Of a stretch of DNA of 32,552 nt, positions 8,775 to 16,863 are shown piece after piece. The notes under the pieces are model-generated. The model saw only the letters and a list, made by a program, of their open reading frames with translations, made no database searches and was not told where the DNA came from. Position 1 is the stretch's first letter; each line of letters starts with the position of its first letter. The position numbers were made by a program, and so were the translations under genes. This stretch comes from Methanosarcinaceae archaeon (GTDB lineage Archaea > Halobacteriota > Methanosarcinia > Methanosarcinales > Methanosarcinaceae): positions 1 through 32,552 of the forward strand of contig DUKH01000153.1 in NCBI GenBank assembly GCA_013329415.1. The letters run 5' to 3'.

Positions 8775-9392
8775 TCAGGGATTTTTTCTTTCTGGATTTT
8801 TTCTTTCTTCTACCTGCACGGGGTCAGCCAGGGTTTTTGCTGCCTCGCGTTTCCCTTCCGTGTTGTACGTTGAATGGTAGGTCCGGGTATCTTCATGCCC
8901 GCAGAGCCCGCATTTCCAGTAGGATGTGAGGGTGATTGTTACGTTTTCAGGGCTGATTTCTTTTTTAAGGACCGGTTTTTTGAATTCTTCACAGGCTGCA
9001 CTCATCCCGCAGTTCCTGCACCGGGTCTCTTTGTGGTACTCAATAACCCTTGCAAATTGTTTGGAGAATAGGAAAATGCCGAAAACCAGCCCTATTACCA
9101 GGTACCTGTACAGCCTGCTTTCTCCCAGGAAAGCCGGGAAGTACCCGAATGCCAGGACAACGGACGACCATAGAGTAAAAGCTGTCAGCCCGTAGTAGAC
9201 TACATCCATGACTCCCCTGTTTCCACCAAAAGCCCTGATTATCGAAGGAGCCGCTCCTTGAAGCAAAAACCCTTTTCTGAACTCCCCTTCAAAGGTAAAT
9301 ACCTGAGTTTCAGGACTGCTGCCAGGGTATGAATTCTTTTCTTTATACTCGTTCTTGTTCCCTTTTTTGTTGATATGGAATCCGAAGTTCAT
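8775..9392 (-). CDS. Membrane protein with C-terminal zinc ribbon
   Basis: Predicted protein of about 205 residues. A soluble N-terminal part contains ETQVFTFEGEFRKG, two transmembrane helices follow in the middle, then a zinc ribbon with RCRNCG and YWKCGLCGHE about 30 residues apart, and a charged C-terminal tail with an ERKNP repeat. It converges on the related gene at 8238. The N-terminal motif T-x(3)-T-F/Y-x-G-E is shared with the 14928 protein, where it is duplicated. The frame is open to 9470, but the ATG at 9392 is preceded by a G-rich GGGGGGTTGAG and is preferred. Function unknown; a membrane-anchored sensor or nucleic-acid-binding role is conceivable but unproven. Confidence 0.65.
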   Translation of the reverse strand: MNFGFHINKKGNKNEYKEKNSYPGSSPETQVFTFEGEFRKGFLLQGAAPSIIRAFGGNRGVMDVVYYGLTAFTLWSSVVLAFGYFPAFLGESRLYRYLVIGLVFGIFLFSKQFARVIEYHKETRCRNCGMSAACEEFKKPVLKKEISPENVTITLTSYWKCGLCGHEDTRTYHSTYNTEGKREAAKTLADPVQVEERKNPERKNP

Positions 9393-9647
9393 CCGCTCAA
9401 CCCCCCGTTTCGCGGACCCGGTGTTCTTAAAAAATATTAATATTTTTTTATTTATATAAAATGTTTGCAAACCATTTAAAGGTATTTGAAACTACTAAGG
9501 AAGCTTCAGGGGTATTCCGAAAAGGCCGGAGAAAATAGCAAATACGTAGTGTGTATATTATTACAGGAAGTGTTCCTGAGATGAATTGAAGTTACCTGTT
9601 CCTTGTGGGAATAATTATGGGAACAAGTATGGGGGTATGACGCCTGC

Positions 9648-10157
9648 ATGGATGATTCGGACAGTAAAGCGGACAAATATGTGCTTTTCTTTTTTCTGGG
9701 AATTTTTACGTTTTTCCTGAGCGGCTATGTGCTGAGCGGGGTCCATGCCCCAATGTCAATTTACCTGATGGGTTTGATTTACCTGGCCCTGCTTGCGTTG
9801 GGAATCGTCCTTTCCAGAGAGCGCTCGGTCGGTTTTGCATTGAAGGCATTTGCTGTCTCTTTTGCCGCTCTTTTACTTCTCTCAGTGGGTTTCTTTGCCC
9901 TGAGCGCTCAGAGCCATTCCAGTGCAAAATGGATCGAGGCTGAAAAACTGGACTTTGAGCCTGACGAATATGCGGTTGTCACTGAAGAAGAACTAAATGA
10001 ATACCCGGCGCTAAAAGAAGCAATAGAAGCCTCCGGAAATTCCATAAAAGCAGACCCGGAAGAGTGGACCCGAACAGCTGAATTCCTTGACGAAAAAGGT
10101 TTTTACGAAATCAAAGTCGGGGAAGATTATTATGTGATTCTTTTTATGACGGCCTGA
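9648..10157 (+). CDS. Small membrane protein of unknown function
   Basis: A 169-residue protein with about three hydrophobic helices in the first 90 residues, then a soluble acidic C-terminal domain containing EEELNEYPALKEAIE and ending with a hydrophobic strand, YYVILF. I do not recognise the family; the soluble part looks like a small domain seen in Methanosarcina membrane proteins, but I cannot name it. The start at ATG 9648 has GGGGGTATGACG upstream. It is divergent from the zinc-ribbon gene at 8775-9392 and lacks the zinc ribbon itself. Confidence 0.65.
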   Translation: MDDSDSKADKYVLFFFLGIFTFFLSGYVLSGVHAPMSIYLMGLIYLALLALGIVLSRERSVGFALKAFAVSFAALLLLSVGFFALSAQSHSSAKWIEAEKLDFEPDEYAVVTEEELNEYPALKEAIEASGNSIKADPEEWTRTAEFLDEKGFYEIKVGEDYYVILFMTA

Positions 10158-10266
10158 CTGCACTTATGGTCTCTTTCTATATAGTTTCGGTATTCAGGGA
10201 GTTTGGGAATTCGACACTTTTCATTTGAAACGTCTTTAATATTCCCTCGTCTCCATTTTTAAGGGT

Positions 10267-11884
10267 TTATTTTAAGAGTCTCTCCATGTCTTCTTCTATG
10301 GTGCTGTTCGGTGTTATATTGAACTTCTCCACCAGCACATTGAGGACATTCGGTGAGACAAAGGCCGGAAGTGTCGGGCCAAGGGTAATATCCTGTATTC
10401 CAAGCCTCAGGAGGGTAAGCAACACAAGGACTGCCTTTTGTTCGTACCACGCTATTGTACGAGATCGGGGCTTCGTTAACATCTATAAATCCAAGCCTGG
10501 GCATAAGTCCCTGTGCAATGATGATCAGTGAAAAAGAATCATTACACTGTCCTGCATCCAGTACCCTTGGAATTCCATCAATGTCCCCAAGGTTAAGCTT
10601 ATTGTAGCGATATTTTGCACATCCGGCGGTAAGTATGACAGTATCTCTGGGCAACGCCTCTGCGAAATCTGTGTAGTACTGCCTGTTCTTGTGGCGTCCG
10701 TCACAACCTGCCATGACAATGAACTTCTTTATCTTGCCTGCTTTGATGGCATCAACGATCCTGTCTGCATTGGACAGTACGTAGTTGTAAGCAAAACCGG
10801 TCATGACAGTCCCTTCTTCTAATTGTACCGGAGGTTCACATGTCTTTGCCTGCTCGATGAGGGCCGAGAAGTCTTTCTTACCATCTTCAGCCACGATGTG
10901 TGTGGCACCGTCATAACCTGCGGACCCTGTGGTGTATAACCTGTCAATGTAGGTCTCTTTCGGAGGGACTATACAGTTGCTTGTAAGTAATATTGGTCCG
11001 TTGAAGCTCTCGAATTCCTGCCTCTGTTGCCACCATGATCCGCCGTAGTTTCCTACCAGATGTTCGTACTTTTTAAATTCAGGATATGCATTTGCAGGCA
11101 GCATCTCACAGTGAGTATAGACATCTACACCGGTTTCCTCAGTCTGATCCAATAGTTGTTTCAGGTCCTTTAGATCATGACCGCTCACGAGAATACCGGG
11201 CTTGTCTCTTGTTCCAATATTGACCTGTGTAGGTTCCGGATTTCCAAATGTAGTGGTATTTGCCATGTCAAGGGCTGTCATTACATCAAAACCATGTTCC
11301 CCACATTTCAGGACCAATGAGATGAGTTTCTCATCGGTCAGGCTGTCATCAGTGGTTGCCAGAAGGCCTTCCTCTATAAACGAATTGACTTTTTTATTGG
11401 AATTTCCAAGCATCATAGCATGATGTCCATATGCTGCAATTCCTTTGATGCCATAGACCAACAGTTCTCTCAATGATCGGATATCCTCGTTCTCTGTTGC
11501 AAGTACACCGGTGTTCCTTTCCTTGAGGTTTTCCGGGGTCAGAGTTGCGATCTCGGGCAGATCGTTCTCATCAAGCAAATTGTTATCCAGAAGTTTCTGC
11601 TTGATCTCATTCTGAACCTTGAATCCTCTGTCAATGCGGTCCTGAATTCCGCTCGCTCTGAAATCGGTATTCGTTATGGTTGAGAACAGTGCATCGAGCA
11701 TGAATTCATCAGTGCTCTTTTCAGAAATTTTTGCCTTTCTTGCTTTCTGGTTATAGAATGCAATGCTCTTAAGCACATAGATGAGATAGTCCTGAAGGTC
11801 TGCGACTTCCCCTTTCTTACCGCACATGCCGTTATTTGTGCAGCCTTCCCCGTTCATTGTTTCTTCACACTGGTAGCAGAACAT
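10267..11884 (-). pseudogene. hcp: Hydroxylamine reductase / hybrid cluster protein, frameshifted
   Basis: Class I hybrid cluster protein: the N-terminus MFCYQCEETM followed by GCTNNGMCGK gives the C-x2-C-x8-C-x5-C site for the proximal [4Fe-4S] cluster, and the hybrid-cluster Cys/Glu/His region follows. Such proteins reduce hydroxylamine or NO and act in nitrosative stress defence. The reading frame is intact to about residue 476 (PISY), then shifts at about 10456. In the next frame the normal C-terminus continues: [13 protein letters not shown], then GPTLPAF and NVLVEKFNI, to the TAA at 10267. Two bases appear to be missing at this point (or one is extra). In the unshifted frame a 541-residue protein would end in an unrelated tail. 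The start ATG 11884 has GGGGTGAC just upstream. The break may be real decay or a sequencing error. Confidence 0.85.
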
Positions 11885-11933
11885 TTTGTCACCCCTTTAT
11901 TTTGTAGATATTATGTGTAGGAATATATATTTA

Positions 11934-11942
11934 CTTTTTATA
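11934..11942 (-). promoter_or_regulatory. TATA box of hcp
   Basis: On the minus strand, TATAAAAAG lies about 50 bases before the hcp ATG, consistent with an archaeal promoter and a leader of roughly 25 nt. It overlaps the left edge of the broken fic sequence, so fic was probably truncated here. Confidence 0.6.
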
Positions 11943-11946
11943 CCCT

Positions 11947-12761
11947 CAGCTTGCAAGGATCCAGGCTGCCAGGGAAGTGATCGTAAACAGTCCCCTCATT
12001 CCTGCCTAGGAAAAGCGCTCCAGCGAGAAGTCCTGATCAAGCAGGCCCATCACACGACAAGCATTGAGAGGAACCCTCTTACGCTTGAGGAAGTGGGACC
12101 GGTCATTGATGGAAAGGATGTCCTTGCCCATGAGAAGAGCAAAAAGGAAATTCAAAATTATGTGGATGTACTGAAGTAGATAGACTCTCTTCCTGAATAC
12201 GAAACCATAAGCGAAGAGTCGCTCCTGGAAATCCACAGGCTCACTGCAAAAAATATCCTGCCGGATGATTCCGCCGGACACTACCGGAAAGTGCGGGTTA
12301 TAGTAGGGAACCCGAAAACAGGAAAGGTCACCTATACCCCTCCAGGCCCTGGGGAAGTCCCTGCGCTTACAAAAACCTTTGTCGAGTGGCTGAACAGTGA
12401 AGATGCCCTTGACCTCATACCCGCCATGCAGGCAGGAATTGCCCATCATGAACTTGCCAGGATCCACCCCTTTGTTGACGGAAACGGAAGAACTGCGAGA
12501 GCCCTTGCCACCCTGATCCTGACAAAGAGGGGCTTTGATACCAAGCGGTTCTTTGCCCTTGAAGAGTACTACAATAAAGATCGTTCCTCCTATTATTCCG
12601 CCCTTTCGAGTGCTGATGCGGGGGACAGGGATTTGGCCGAATGGTTCGAATATTTCCTGTTCGGCATTGCCGTGGAAATCTCAAGGGTCGAAAAAACAGT
12701 CCTGAAACTGAGCAGCGACAGTTCGCGGTTTGATACGGCATTCCGGCTACTATTTTTCTGA
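11947..12761 (+). pseudogene. fic: Fic-family AMP-transferase, decayed
   Basis: The Fic core HPFVDGNGRTARAL matches the HPFx(D/E)GNGRxxR catalytic motif, so the ancestor would have transferred AMP from ATP to a protein. The gene is broken in several ways: no start codon before QLARIQAARE (11947); a TAG at 12007 where a Trp codon is expected; a one-base deletion shortly after (about 12013), which puts the KQAHHTTSIE block in another frame; an Arg where homologs usually have Gly in the following ERNPLTLEE; and a second TAG at 12177 inside VDVLK-x-IDSLPEYE, where homologs usually have Tyr or another residue. At the 3' end the winged-helix domain seen in many homologs is missing, and the last codons run into a dispersed repeat (TTTGATACGGCATTCC). 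Only the part from 12180 is one continuous frame. Confidence 0.8.
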
Positions 12762-12907
12762 AGATTAGCCTGTGTCATTCCTGCTGCGTATTTTATTTTA
12801 GCAATTCATAACTGGCGGCTAAGTCAGTACATTGCAGGAGAATGCGCACCCTGATGGGACGAGAAAGGAAATATCAAAAAAGTAAGAATGCCGTTTTTCA
12901 AAATAAC

Positions 12908-13681
12908 TCAGTTACAAAACAGTTCAGGCTGGTATGTTTCACCTTCATACCTTATGAAGCTAACATTTTCCCCGATGACAAAGCGGTCGAAGATTACCCT
13001 GTCCGGAATAACGTTTTCCGTTTCTAATGTAAAATAGCATCCGTTGTCCACCAGCTCGGTCCCGTTCTTGACATATGTTGTGTTTCCGTTACTGCACAGG
13101 AAGATGTGAGTGCCTTCGGATGTATAGATCCTGTCCTCATCGATCCGGTATCCGGATTCGGTGAAATTTGCCGTCATATACAGCAAATATAACTTGAACA
13201 AATCCCCATTTGCATCACGGAGTACCGGATTCCACCTGCATGGAAACTCAGCCTCTTCAACAGCGTTATTTGAATATATGGTGGCTGTGTCGTTCTCCAG
13301 GAAAAATAGCCCTTCAGGGTGGAGTACATGGAGTCCGTCATTTAGTGTAATTGTTGTGTATTTTGTGTAGTCATATAGTGTTTCCGGGTAAAAGTGGTAG
13401 ACTTTTCCCTCATTAATGCCCAGGTACGAATCCCCGATTTTTTGTCCGATTTCACCATTTAATTTTACAGTTGTCTTTGTTGAGAAGACTTTAAGGAATC
13501 CATCATCTGAACTCTCTTCTACCGGTTCTTGAACTTCGGTTTCTGGAGAAGCTTTAGCCAATGATCCGTTATCTAATATGTTTGTTTCAGGATTTTCCCG
13601 GACGTCGCCGGAATCATCCTGGCCAATACAACCCGCTATCGAAACGGCTATAACAAAAATAGCAGCTATTAACCTTTTCAT
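12908..13681 (-). CDS. Predicted lipoprotein, unknown function
   Basis: A 257-residue secreted protein. The N-terminus MKRLIAAIFVIAVSIAGC has a short charged region, a hydrophobic core and a lipobox-like SIAGC with Cys18 as the likely lipid anchor. A Ser/Glu-rich linker follows, and then a domain rich in beta-type sequence with several N-x-T/S sites (NDT, NFT, NTT, NGT) typical of surface-exposed archaeal proteins. I do not recognise the fold. ATG at 13681 has AGGGGTG upstream at good distance. No neighbour suggests a partner; it is monocistronic. Confidence 0.75.
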   Translation of the reverse strand: MKRLIAAIFVIAVSIAGCIGQDDSGDVRENPETNILDNGSLAKASPETEVQEPVEESSDDGFLKVFSTKTTVKLNGEIGQKIGDSYLGINEGKVYHFYPETLYDYTKYTTITLNDGLHVLHPEGLFFLENDTATIYSNNAVEEAEFPCRWNPVLRDANGDLFKLYLLYMTANFTESGYRIDEDRIYTSEGTHIFLCSNGNTTYVKNGTELVDNGCYFTLETENVIPDRVIFDRFVIGENVSFIRYEGETYQPELFCN

Positions 13682-13721
13682 CTTGAAACACCCCTACATC
13701 CCTAAATAAACAAATGAAAAA

Positions 13722-13733
13722 CTTTTATATAAT
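13722..13733 (-). promoter_or_regulatory. TATA box of the lipoprotein gene
   Basis: ATTATATAAAAG on the minus strand lies about 45 bases before the start codon, giving a predicted leader of about 20 nt that contains the ribosome binding site. Confidence 0.6.
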
Positions 13734-13739
13734 AGATTA

Positions 13740-14165
13740 GGAACCAATTTTTCTTACTATAGGGGTGCAGAGGGTCAGGAATGCCCTTCCCTTCAGTTCG
13801 TAGCTATTTTTGCCCGGTGTCGCTTAACTGGCAAATGCTGCATAACCGTTCCTCCACCTACATAAAAAATAACTTTTACGATTTACTGTAATACTTTTTA
13901 CAGTACTTCCAGAATATCCAGATAATTTCAGTACTCATCTAATTTTATATACAATGACGAATATTTATAATCCGGGCATCCGGGAAGGTCATTTCATGAC
14001 CCCTCTTTTCATTCTCTTTTCAACCACCCCCCAATACCCCCACTCCCCAATATCCGGGTACCCATCCCCCCAATATCACCATTATTTTTGGCTCCTCGTT
14101 TTTTTGTGTGTTAGCCGTTAGAACTTGCGGATGTTTGGTTTTTGCTTCATTTTCCTCATTTTCAT
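13740..14165. other. Intergenic spacer without gene
   Basis: I see no supported coding frame. There is a C-rich stretch (14025-14085) with repeated CCCCAATA blocks, and AT-rich sequence around it. It marks the left edge of the repeat-rich remnant region. Confidence 0.4.
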
Positions 14166-14166
14166 C

Positions 14167-14212
14167 AATTTCCTGCTACAGCCGCACTTTGTGCGGGACA
14201 AAAACGGTTTGA
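14167..14212. repeat. Hairpin-containing dispersed repeat, copy 1
   Basis: The block with GCCGCACTTTGTGCGGG (stem CCGCAC/GTGCGG) followed by ACAAAAACGGTTTGA recurs at 14519-14565 with only a few changes. It ends in the TTTGATAC-GCATTC sequence that also terminates the broken fic gene. Confidence 0.8.
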
Positions 14213-14225
14213 TACAGCATTCTAG

Positions 14226-14277
14226 CCCGAATTGCGCCTCGGGAGTACGCCGTCCTTTTCGCTGCGCTCAAGAGGAC
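14226..14277. repeat. REP-like double-hairpin element, copy 1
   Basis: Fifty-two bases containing two potential hairpins: CCCGA-ATTGCGCC-TCGGG, and GTCCTTTT...AAGAGGAC around CGCTGCGCTC. Nearly identical to 14428-14479. Confidence 0.8.
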
Positions 14278-14303
14278 TATCCGGTGGTTTCATAACTTTT
14301 TTA

Positions 14304-14393
14304 TTATATTTCTGCGGCGGCACTTTCTAATAACCCCCGAACAACCGCCTCCATCAGCCACTCGCTCTCTTCCCGCCCCTTTCTAAGTTTCCC
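14304..14393 (-). pseudogene. hsdS 3'-terminal remnant 1
   Basis: The last 29 codons read KLRKGREESEW, LMEAVVRGLLE and SAAAEI, almost identical to the C-terminus of the intact hsdS at 18858-20561. Upstream of Lys the homology stops abruptly at a hairpin repeat (CCCGAGTTCCGCTTCGGG). The 64-residue frame that contains it is otherwise translated repeat, so this is a fragment, not a gene. Confidence 0.85.
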
Positions 14394-14395
14394 TT

Positions 14396-14479
14396 CCCGA
14401 GTTCCGCTTCGGGAGCACGGTGTCCTTCCCGAATTGCGCCTCGGGAGTACGCTGTCCTTTTCGCTGCGCTCAAGAGGAC
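14396..14479. repeat. REP-like elements, partial copy plus copy 2
   Basis: A partial copy (14396-14426: CCCGAGTTCCGCTTCGGGAG then CACGGTGTCC) abuts a full copy (14428-14479) of the double-hairpin element. The partial copy touches the broken edge of hsdS remnant 1. Confidence 0.75.
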
Positions 14480-14518
14480 GGATTTGGGCAGGTTTCATAA
14501 CTTCCGCTTCTTTTTTGT

Positions 14519-14565
14519 TAATTTCCTGCTATAGCCGCACTTCGTGCGGGACAAAAACGGTTTGA
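14519..14565. repeat. Hairpin-containing dispersed repeat, copy 2
   Basis: Second copy of the GCCGCACTTCGTGCGGG block; its stem is perfect in this copy. It leads directly into long repeat A. Confidence 0.8.
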
Positions 14566-14790
14566 GAGGGTATTCCAGCCGCCCTGTTTTCTGATAAAAT
14601 CAGTTATAGACATCTCAGTTGCGTTTTTTGAGACATAAGTTCAGAGTTGGCGGCTCTCACTATTTTCCAGCCCCATCAGCAGTCCCGTTCACGAAGTGAA
14701 CGGCCTTTCCTTAAAATTGAAGATTATAAATAAGAAAGTGTACTCCCAACCCCTTTTTTTCAAGCGCTTTTCACTCAAACAGCCGTTTTT
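14556..14790. repeat. Long dispersed repeat, copy A
   Basis: About 230 bases alignable along its whole length with 15929-16155, with an estimated 75-80% identity by eye. Landmarks: GGTTTGA, TATTCCAGCCGCCCTG, GGCGGCTCTCACTATTT, the perfect palindrome CCGTTCACGAAGTGAACGG (from 14693), then AATTGAAGAT and CAAGCGCTTTTC. It lies upstream of the double zinc-ribbon gene, in the same orientation as copy B. Confidence 0.8.
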
Positions 14791-14927
14791 TCGGAAATTT
14801 AGCTGTTTGTTTGAAGTTGTTGCAACAAAAATTTTATACCTTAAACTGTTTTTCCTAACTATATTTAATAATTGATACACTTGGTGCTTAGTTTTATTCT
14901 ATTCCTGTATTTTGAGCCGGGATAAGT
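14791..14927. other. AT-rich promoter region of the double zinc-ribbon gene
   Basis: Spacer between repeat A and ATG 14928. It contains TATA-like stretches (TTTTATACC near 14832 and TATATTTAATA near 14860), which would give a leader of about 40-70 nt. No gene is seen. Confidence 0.4.
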
Positions 14928-15845
14928 ATGGAGCAGGATGAACAATATACGTTTGATGAAAAAAACAAGGACACAATCATCGTTACTTACAAAGGAGAGC
15001 CAAAGAAACTTGGCAGCAAGGACACAATCATCGTTACTTACAAAGGAGAGCCAAAGAAACTTGGCAGGCTTGAGACTGTAGCTATTGAATCAATAAAGTA
15101 TTTAGGGTGCTGGATTTCTGGTCTTCTCTACTTGTTTCTTGGATTAATCTTTTTCATCATAGGATATCATTCTAAATCTAATTTTTTGCAATGTCTTTCT
15201 TTATTAGGTATGTTCTTTTTTATACTGGCTCTGGAGGTGTCCAATTCTGTTTCTTATTTCAAGTCTCGCAAGTGTAAGAACTGTGGGAGAGAGTTTGCTT
15301 ATGATGAGATCGGGGAGCCTGAAATAACAGAAATAAGCACCTTAGAAGATTACAGTGTGAAAGTTTACAGATGTTATAAGTGTAGGTATTGTGGCTATGA
15401 TGATGTTGTGGAAAGTCCTCATGAATACTGGACTAAAAAAGGGGAGATGATGGATATTTCTGCTGCGAATAAATTAGATCCCTATTTAACTCACGTTTTC
15501 GGAGAACCTCTCCTCCGCAGTCTGAGCTTCCGGTTCTCTATTTTGTTTGTTGTCTCACTTCTTTTTTCCAGCACAGAATGTTTTTCATGGATAATCGTTA
15601 TAAATATAATTCTTCTTTTTCTAGCTGTACTATTCCATTTAGCAGCCTATAGTTCCAGAACTTTTAGGTGCAGAAATTGTGGGAAAAGCTTTGCATATAA
15701 AGAATTTCGAAGATCAGATATAAAAGAAAATTTTAGTATCGGCAAAAGAATAACGACCGTTTACTACAGATGTAAATACTGCAGTCACGAATATATAAGA
15801 AAACTTGAATATGGAATATTTGAAGTAAACGATGAAAATCAATAG
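14928..15845 (+). CDS. Membrane protein with two TM-pair/zinc-ribbon modules
   Basis: A 305-residue protein made of two copies of one module. Module 1 has two transmembrane helices (about residues 62-105), then RKCKNCGREFAYDE and, about 30 residues on, YKCRYCGYDD. Module 2 has two helices (about 205-240), then RCRNCGKSFAYKE and YYRCKYCSHE. Both ribbons match those at 8238 and 8775. The N-terminus holds a soluble motif, TIIVTYKGEPKKLG, that is duplicated exactly by a 51-bp tandem repeat and is also present in the 8775 protein. Function unknown; no named domain recognised. The gene is AT-rich and sits between two direct copies of a ~230-bp repeat, so it may have been copied or moved as a unit. 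Confidence 0.7.
   Translation: MEQDEQYTFDEKNKDTIIVTYKGEPKKLGSKDTIIVTYKGEPKKLGRLETVAIESIKYLGCWISGLLYLFLGLIFFIIGYHSKSNFLQCLSLLGMFFFILALEVSNSVSYFKSRKCKNCGREFAYDEIGEPEITEISTLEDYSVKVYRCYKCRYCGYDDVVESPHEYWTKKGEMMDISAANKLDPYLTHVFGEPLLRSLSFRFSILFVVSLLFSSTECFSWIIVINIILLFLAVLFHLAAYSSRTFRCRNCGKSFAYKEFRRSDIKENFSIGKRITTVYYRCKYCSHEYIRKLEYGIFEVNDENQ
14966..15067 (+). repeat. Perfect 51-bp in-frame tandem duplication
   Basis: Bases 14966-15016 recur without change at 15017-15067, duplicating 17 residues (DTIIVTYKGEPKKLG plus two). Perfect identity over 51 bases means a very recent event or an assembly artefact. Confidence 0.95.
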
Positions 15846-15928
15846 CGGTTAAAGATCTGTTATTCATGAGTTCATCCTTTTACCAAATTTTTTAAAAAAG
15901 GCATAGGCTTACACTCGGTGGAAAGAAA

Positions 15929-16155
15929 GGTTTGATACGGCATTCCGGCCGCCCCGTTTTCTCATAAAATCCGCTTAAAATCCCCAGTTACGTTTTTTTT
16001 TCAGCAGTTCGGAATCGGCGGCCCTCACTATTTCCCAGCACCCGTCAGCAGCCCCGTTCACGAAGTGAACGGCCTTTTCCAAAAATTGAAGATGAAGAAT
16101 AAGAACTTGCACGACCAAACCCTTTTTTCCAAGCACTTTTCGCTAAAGTAGCCGA
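15929..16155. repeat. Long dispersed repeat, copy B
   Basis: Direct repeat of 14556-14790. It begins GGTTTGATACGGCATTCCGG, the same sequence that terminates the broken fic gene at about 12730, and includes the palindrome CCGTTCACGAAGTGAACGG (from 16053). On the minus strand it lies just downstream of hsdS remnant 2. Confidence 0.8.
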
Positions 16156-16172
16156 TTCTCATAACTTATTTT

Positions 16173-16298
16173 TTATATTTTGGAGGCGGCACCTTCTAAC
16201 AAACCCCGAACAACCGTTTCCATAAGTTTCTCGTTATCTCCCCGTGCCTTTCTAAGTTTCCCTTCAAGTTCATCGCACAAACCCATGAGCTGCTCGAC
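16173..16298 (-). pseudogene. hsdS 3'-terminal remnant 2
   Basis: Reads VEQLMGLCDELEGKLRKARG and continues DNEKLMETVVRGLLE to a TAA at 16173, closely matching the distal conserved region of the intact hsdS (VEQLIGLCDELERKLRKG). Upstream of Val the homology breaks off at a CCCGAGTTCC repeat fragment (16301-16328). It differs enough from remnant 1 and from the intact gene to be from a separate hsdS. Confidence 0.85.
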
Positions 16299-16300
16299 TT

Positions 16301-16328
16301 CCCGAGTTCCACTGCGCTCAAAAAGACA
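16301..16328. repeat. REP-like element, partial copy
   Basis: CCCGAGTTCCACTGCGCTCA followed by AAAAGACAA is a shortened version of the double-hairpin element at 14226 and 14428. It lies exactly at the breakpoint of hsdS remnant 2. Confidence 0.6.
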
Positions 16329-16451
16329 ATCCAGGGGTTTTAATAACTTCTTTTTTATTTTTCGTCCGGCACTTCCCCAGGCAACCTTTGACCTCCCGCT
16401 CCAATCATCTTTCCCCTATCAACCTTTTTCGTAAAATCCGGAGGGGAGCCC

Positions 16452-16863
16452 TCACTCCTCTCTCCCCAGCTCCTGATAAATACTGCCGAACTGCTCCAGA
16501 GCAACCTCAAGGTTCTCCACGATCTCTGCCGCAATCACATCCGGTTCAGGCAGGTTCTCCGAGTCCTCAAGGCTTTCGTCCTTGAGCCAGAAGATGTCCA
16601 GGTTGACCTTGTCCCTCTGGATCAGTTCATCATAGCTGAAGGAGCGGAAGCGCTCCGTTTCGGTCCTGGCGTTGATGTCGTCGGCATTGTAGTATTTAAT
16701 GAAGTCCTCAAGGTCTTCGAAGCGCAGGGAGTTTGTTTTGAGGGTGAAGTGCATGTTGGTCCGAAGGTCGTAGATCCAGAGCTTCTCTGTCCAGGGTTCG
16801 CTTCTGTCGGGCCTGTTGTCGAAGAAGAGGATATTAAAGGAAGTTTTCTCAAGGTACTTTTTC
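16452..16863 (-). pseudogene. hsdM 3' remnant, type I methylase
   Basis: About 136 codons of the C-terminal end of a type I DNA methyltransferase subunit: KKYLEKTSFNILFFDNR, then EPWTEKLWIYDLRTNMHFTL, then SYDELIQRDKVNLDIFWLKD and NLPEPDVIAAEIVENLE. The frame has a TAG just before Lys (16864-16866), and the catalytic half (SAM-binding and NPPF/Y motifs) is absent. An internal ATG at 16754 opens a 100-residue frame, which is probably not a functional product. Followed on the same strand by hsdS remnant 2, so this was an hsdM-hsdS operon. Its C-terminus is of a different type from that of the second hsdM remnant at 21275. Confidence 0.85.

Noticed and set aside
11886-12179. 97-aa plus-strand ORF as a separate gene
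   Set aside because: Its C-terminal half is a frame segment of the broken fic gene and its N-terminal half is hcp promoter sequence and out-of-frame fic.
12177-12179. Functional pyrrolysine codon
   Set aside because: The same gene has another TAG, a frameshift, no start and a lost 3' end, so decay explains the stop.
12842-13027. 61-aa plus-strand ORF
   Set aside because: Mostly overlaps the 3' end of the lipoprotein gene on the other strand; no ribosome site or recognisable sequence.
14304-14498. 64-aa minus-strand ORF as a gene
   Set aside because: Only the last 29 codons are meaningful (hsdS 3' end); the remainder is translated hairpin repeat.
16355-16410. 17-codon minus-strand ORF with a GGGGAAAG ribosome-like site between hsdM and hsdS remnants
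   Set aside because: Too short to interpret; it may be the start of a deleted gene, but no homology can be seen.
16388-16585. Plus-strand small ORFs across the hsdM remnant
   Set aside because: Shadows of the minus-strand hsdM sequence and its spacer.
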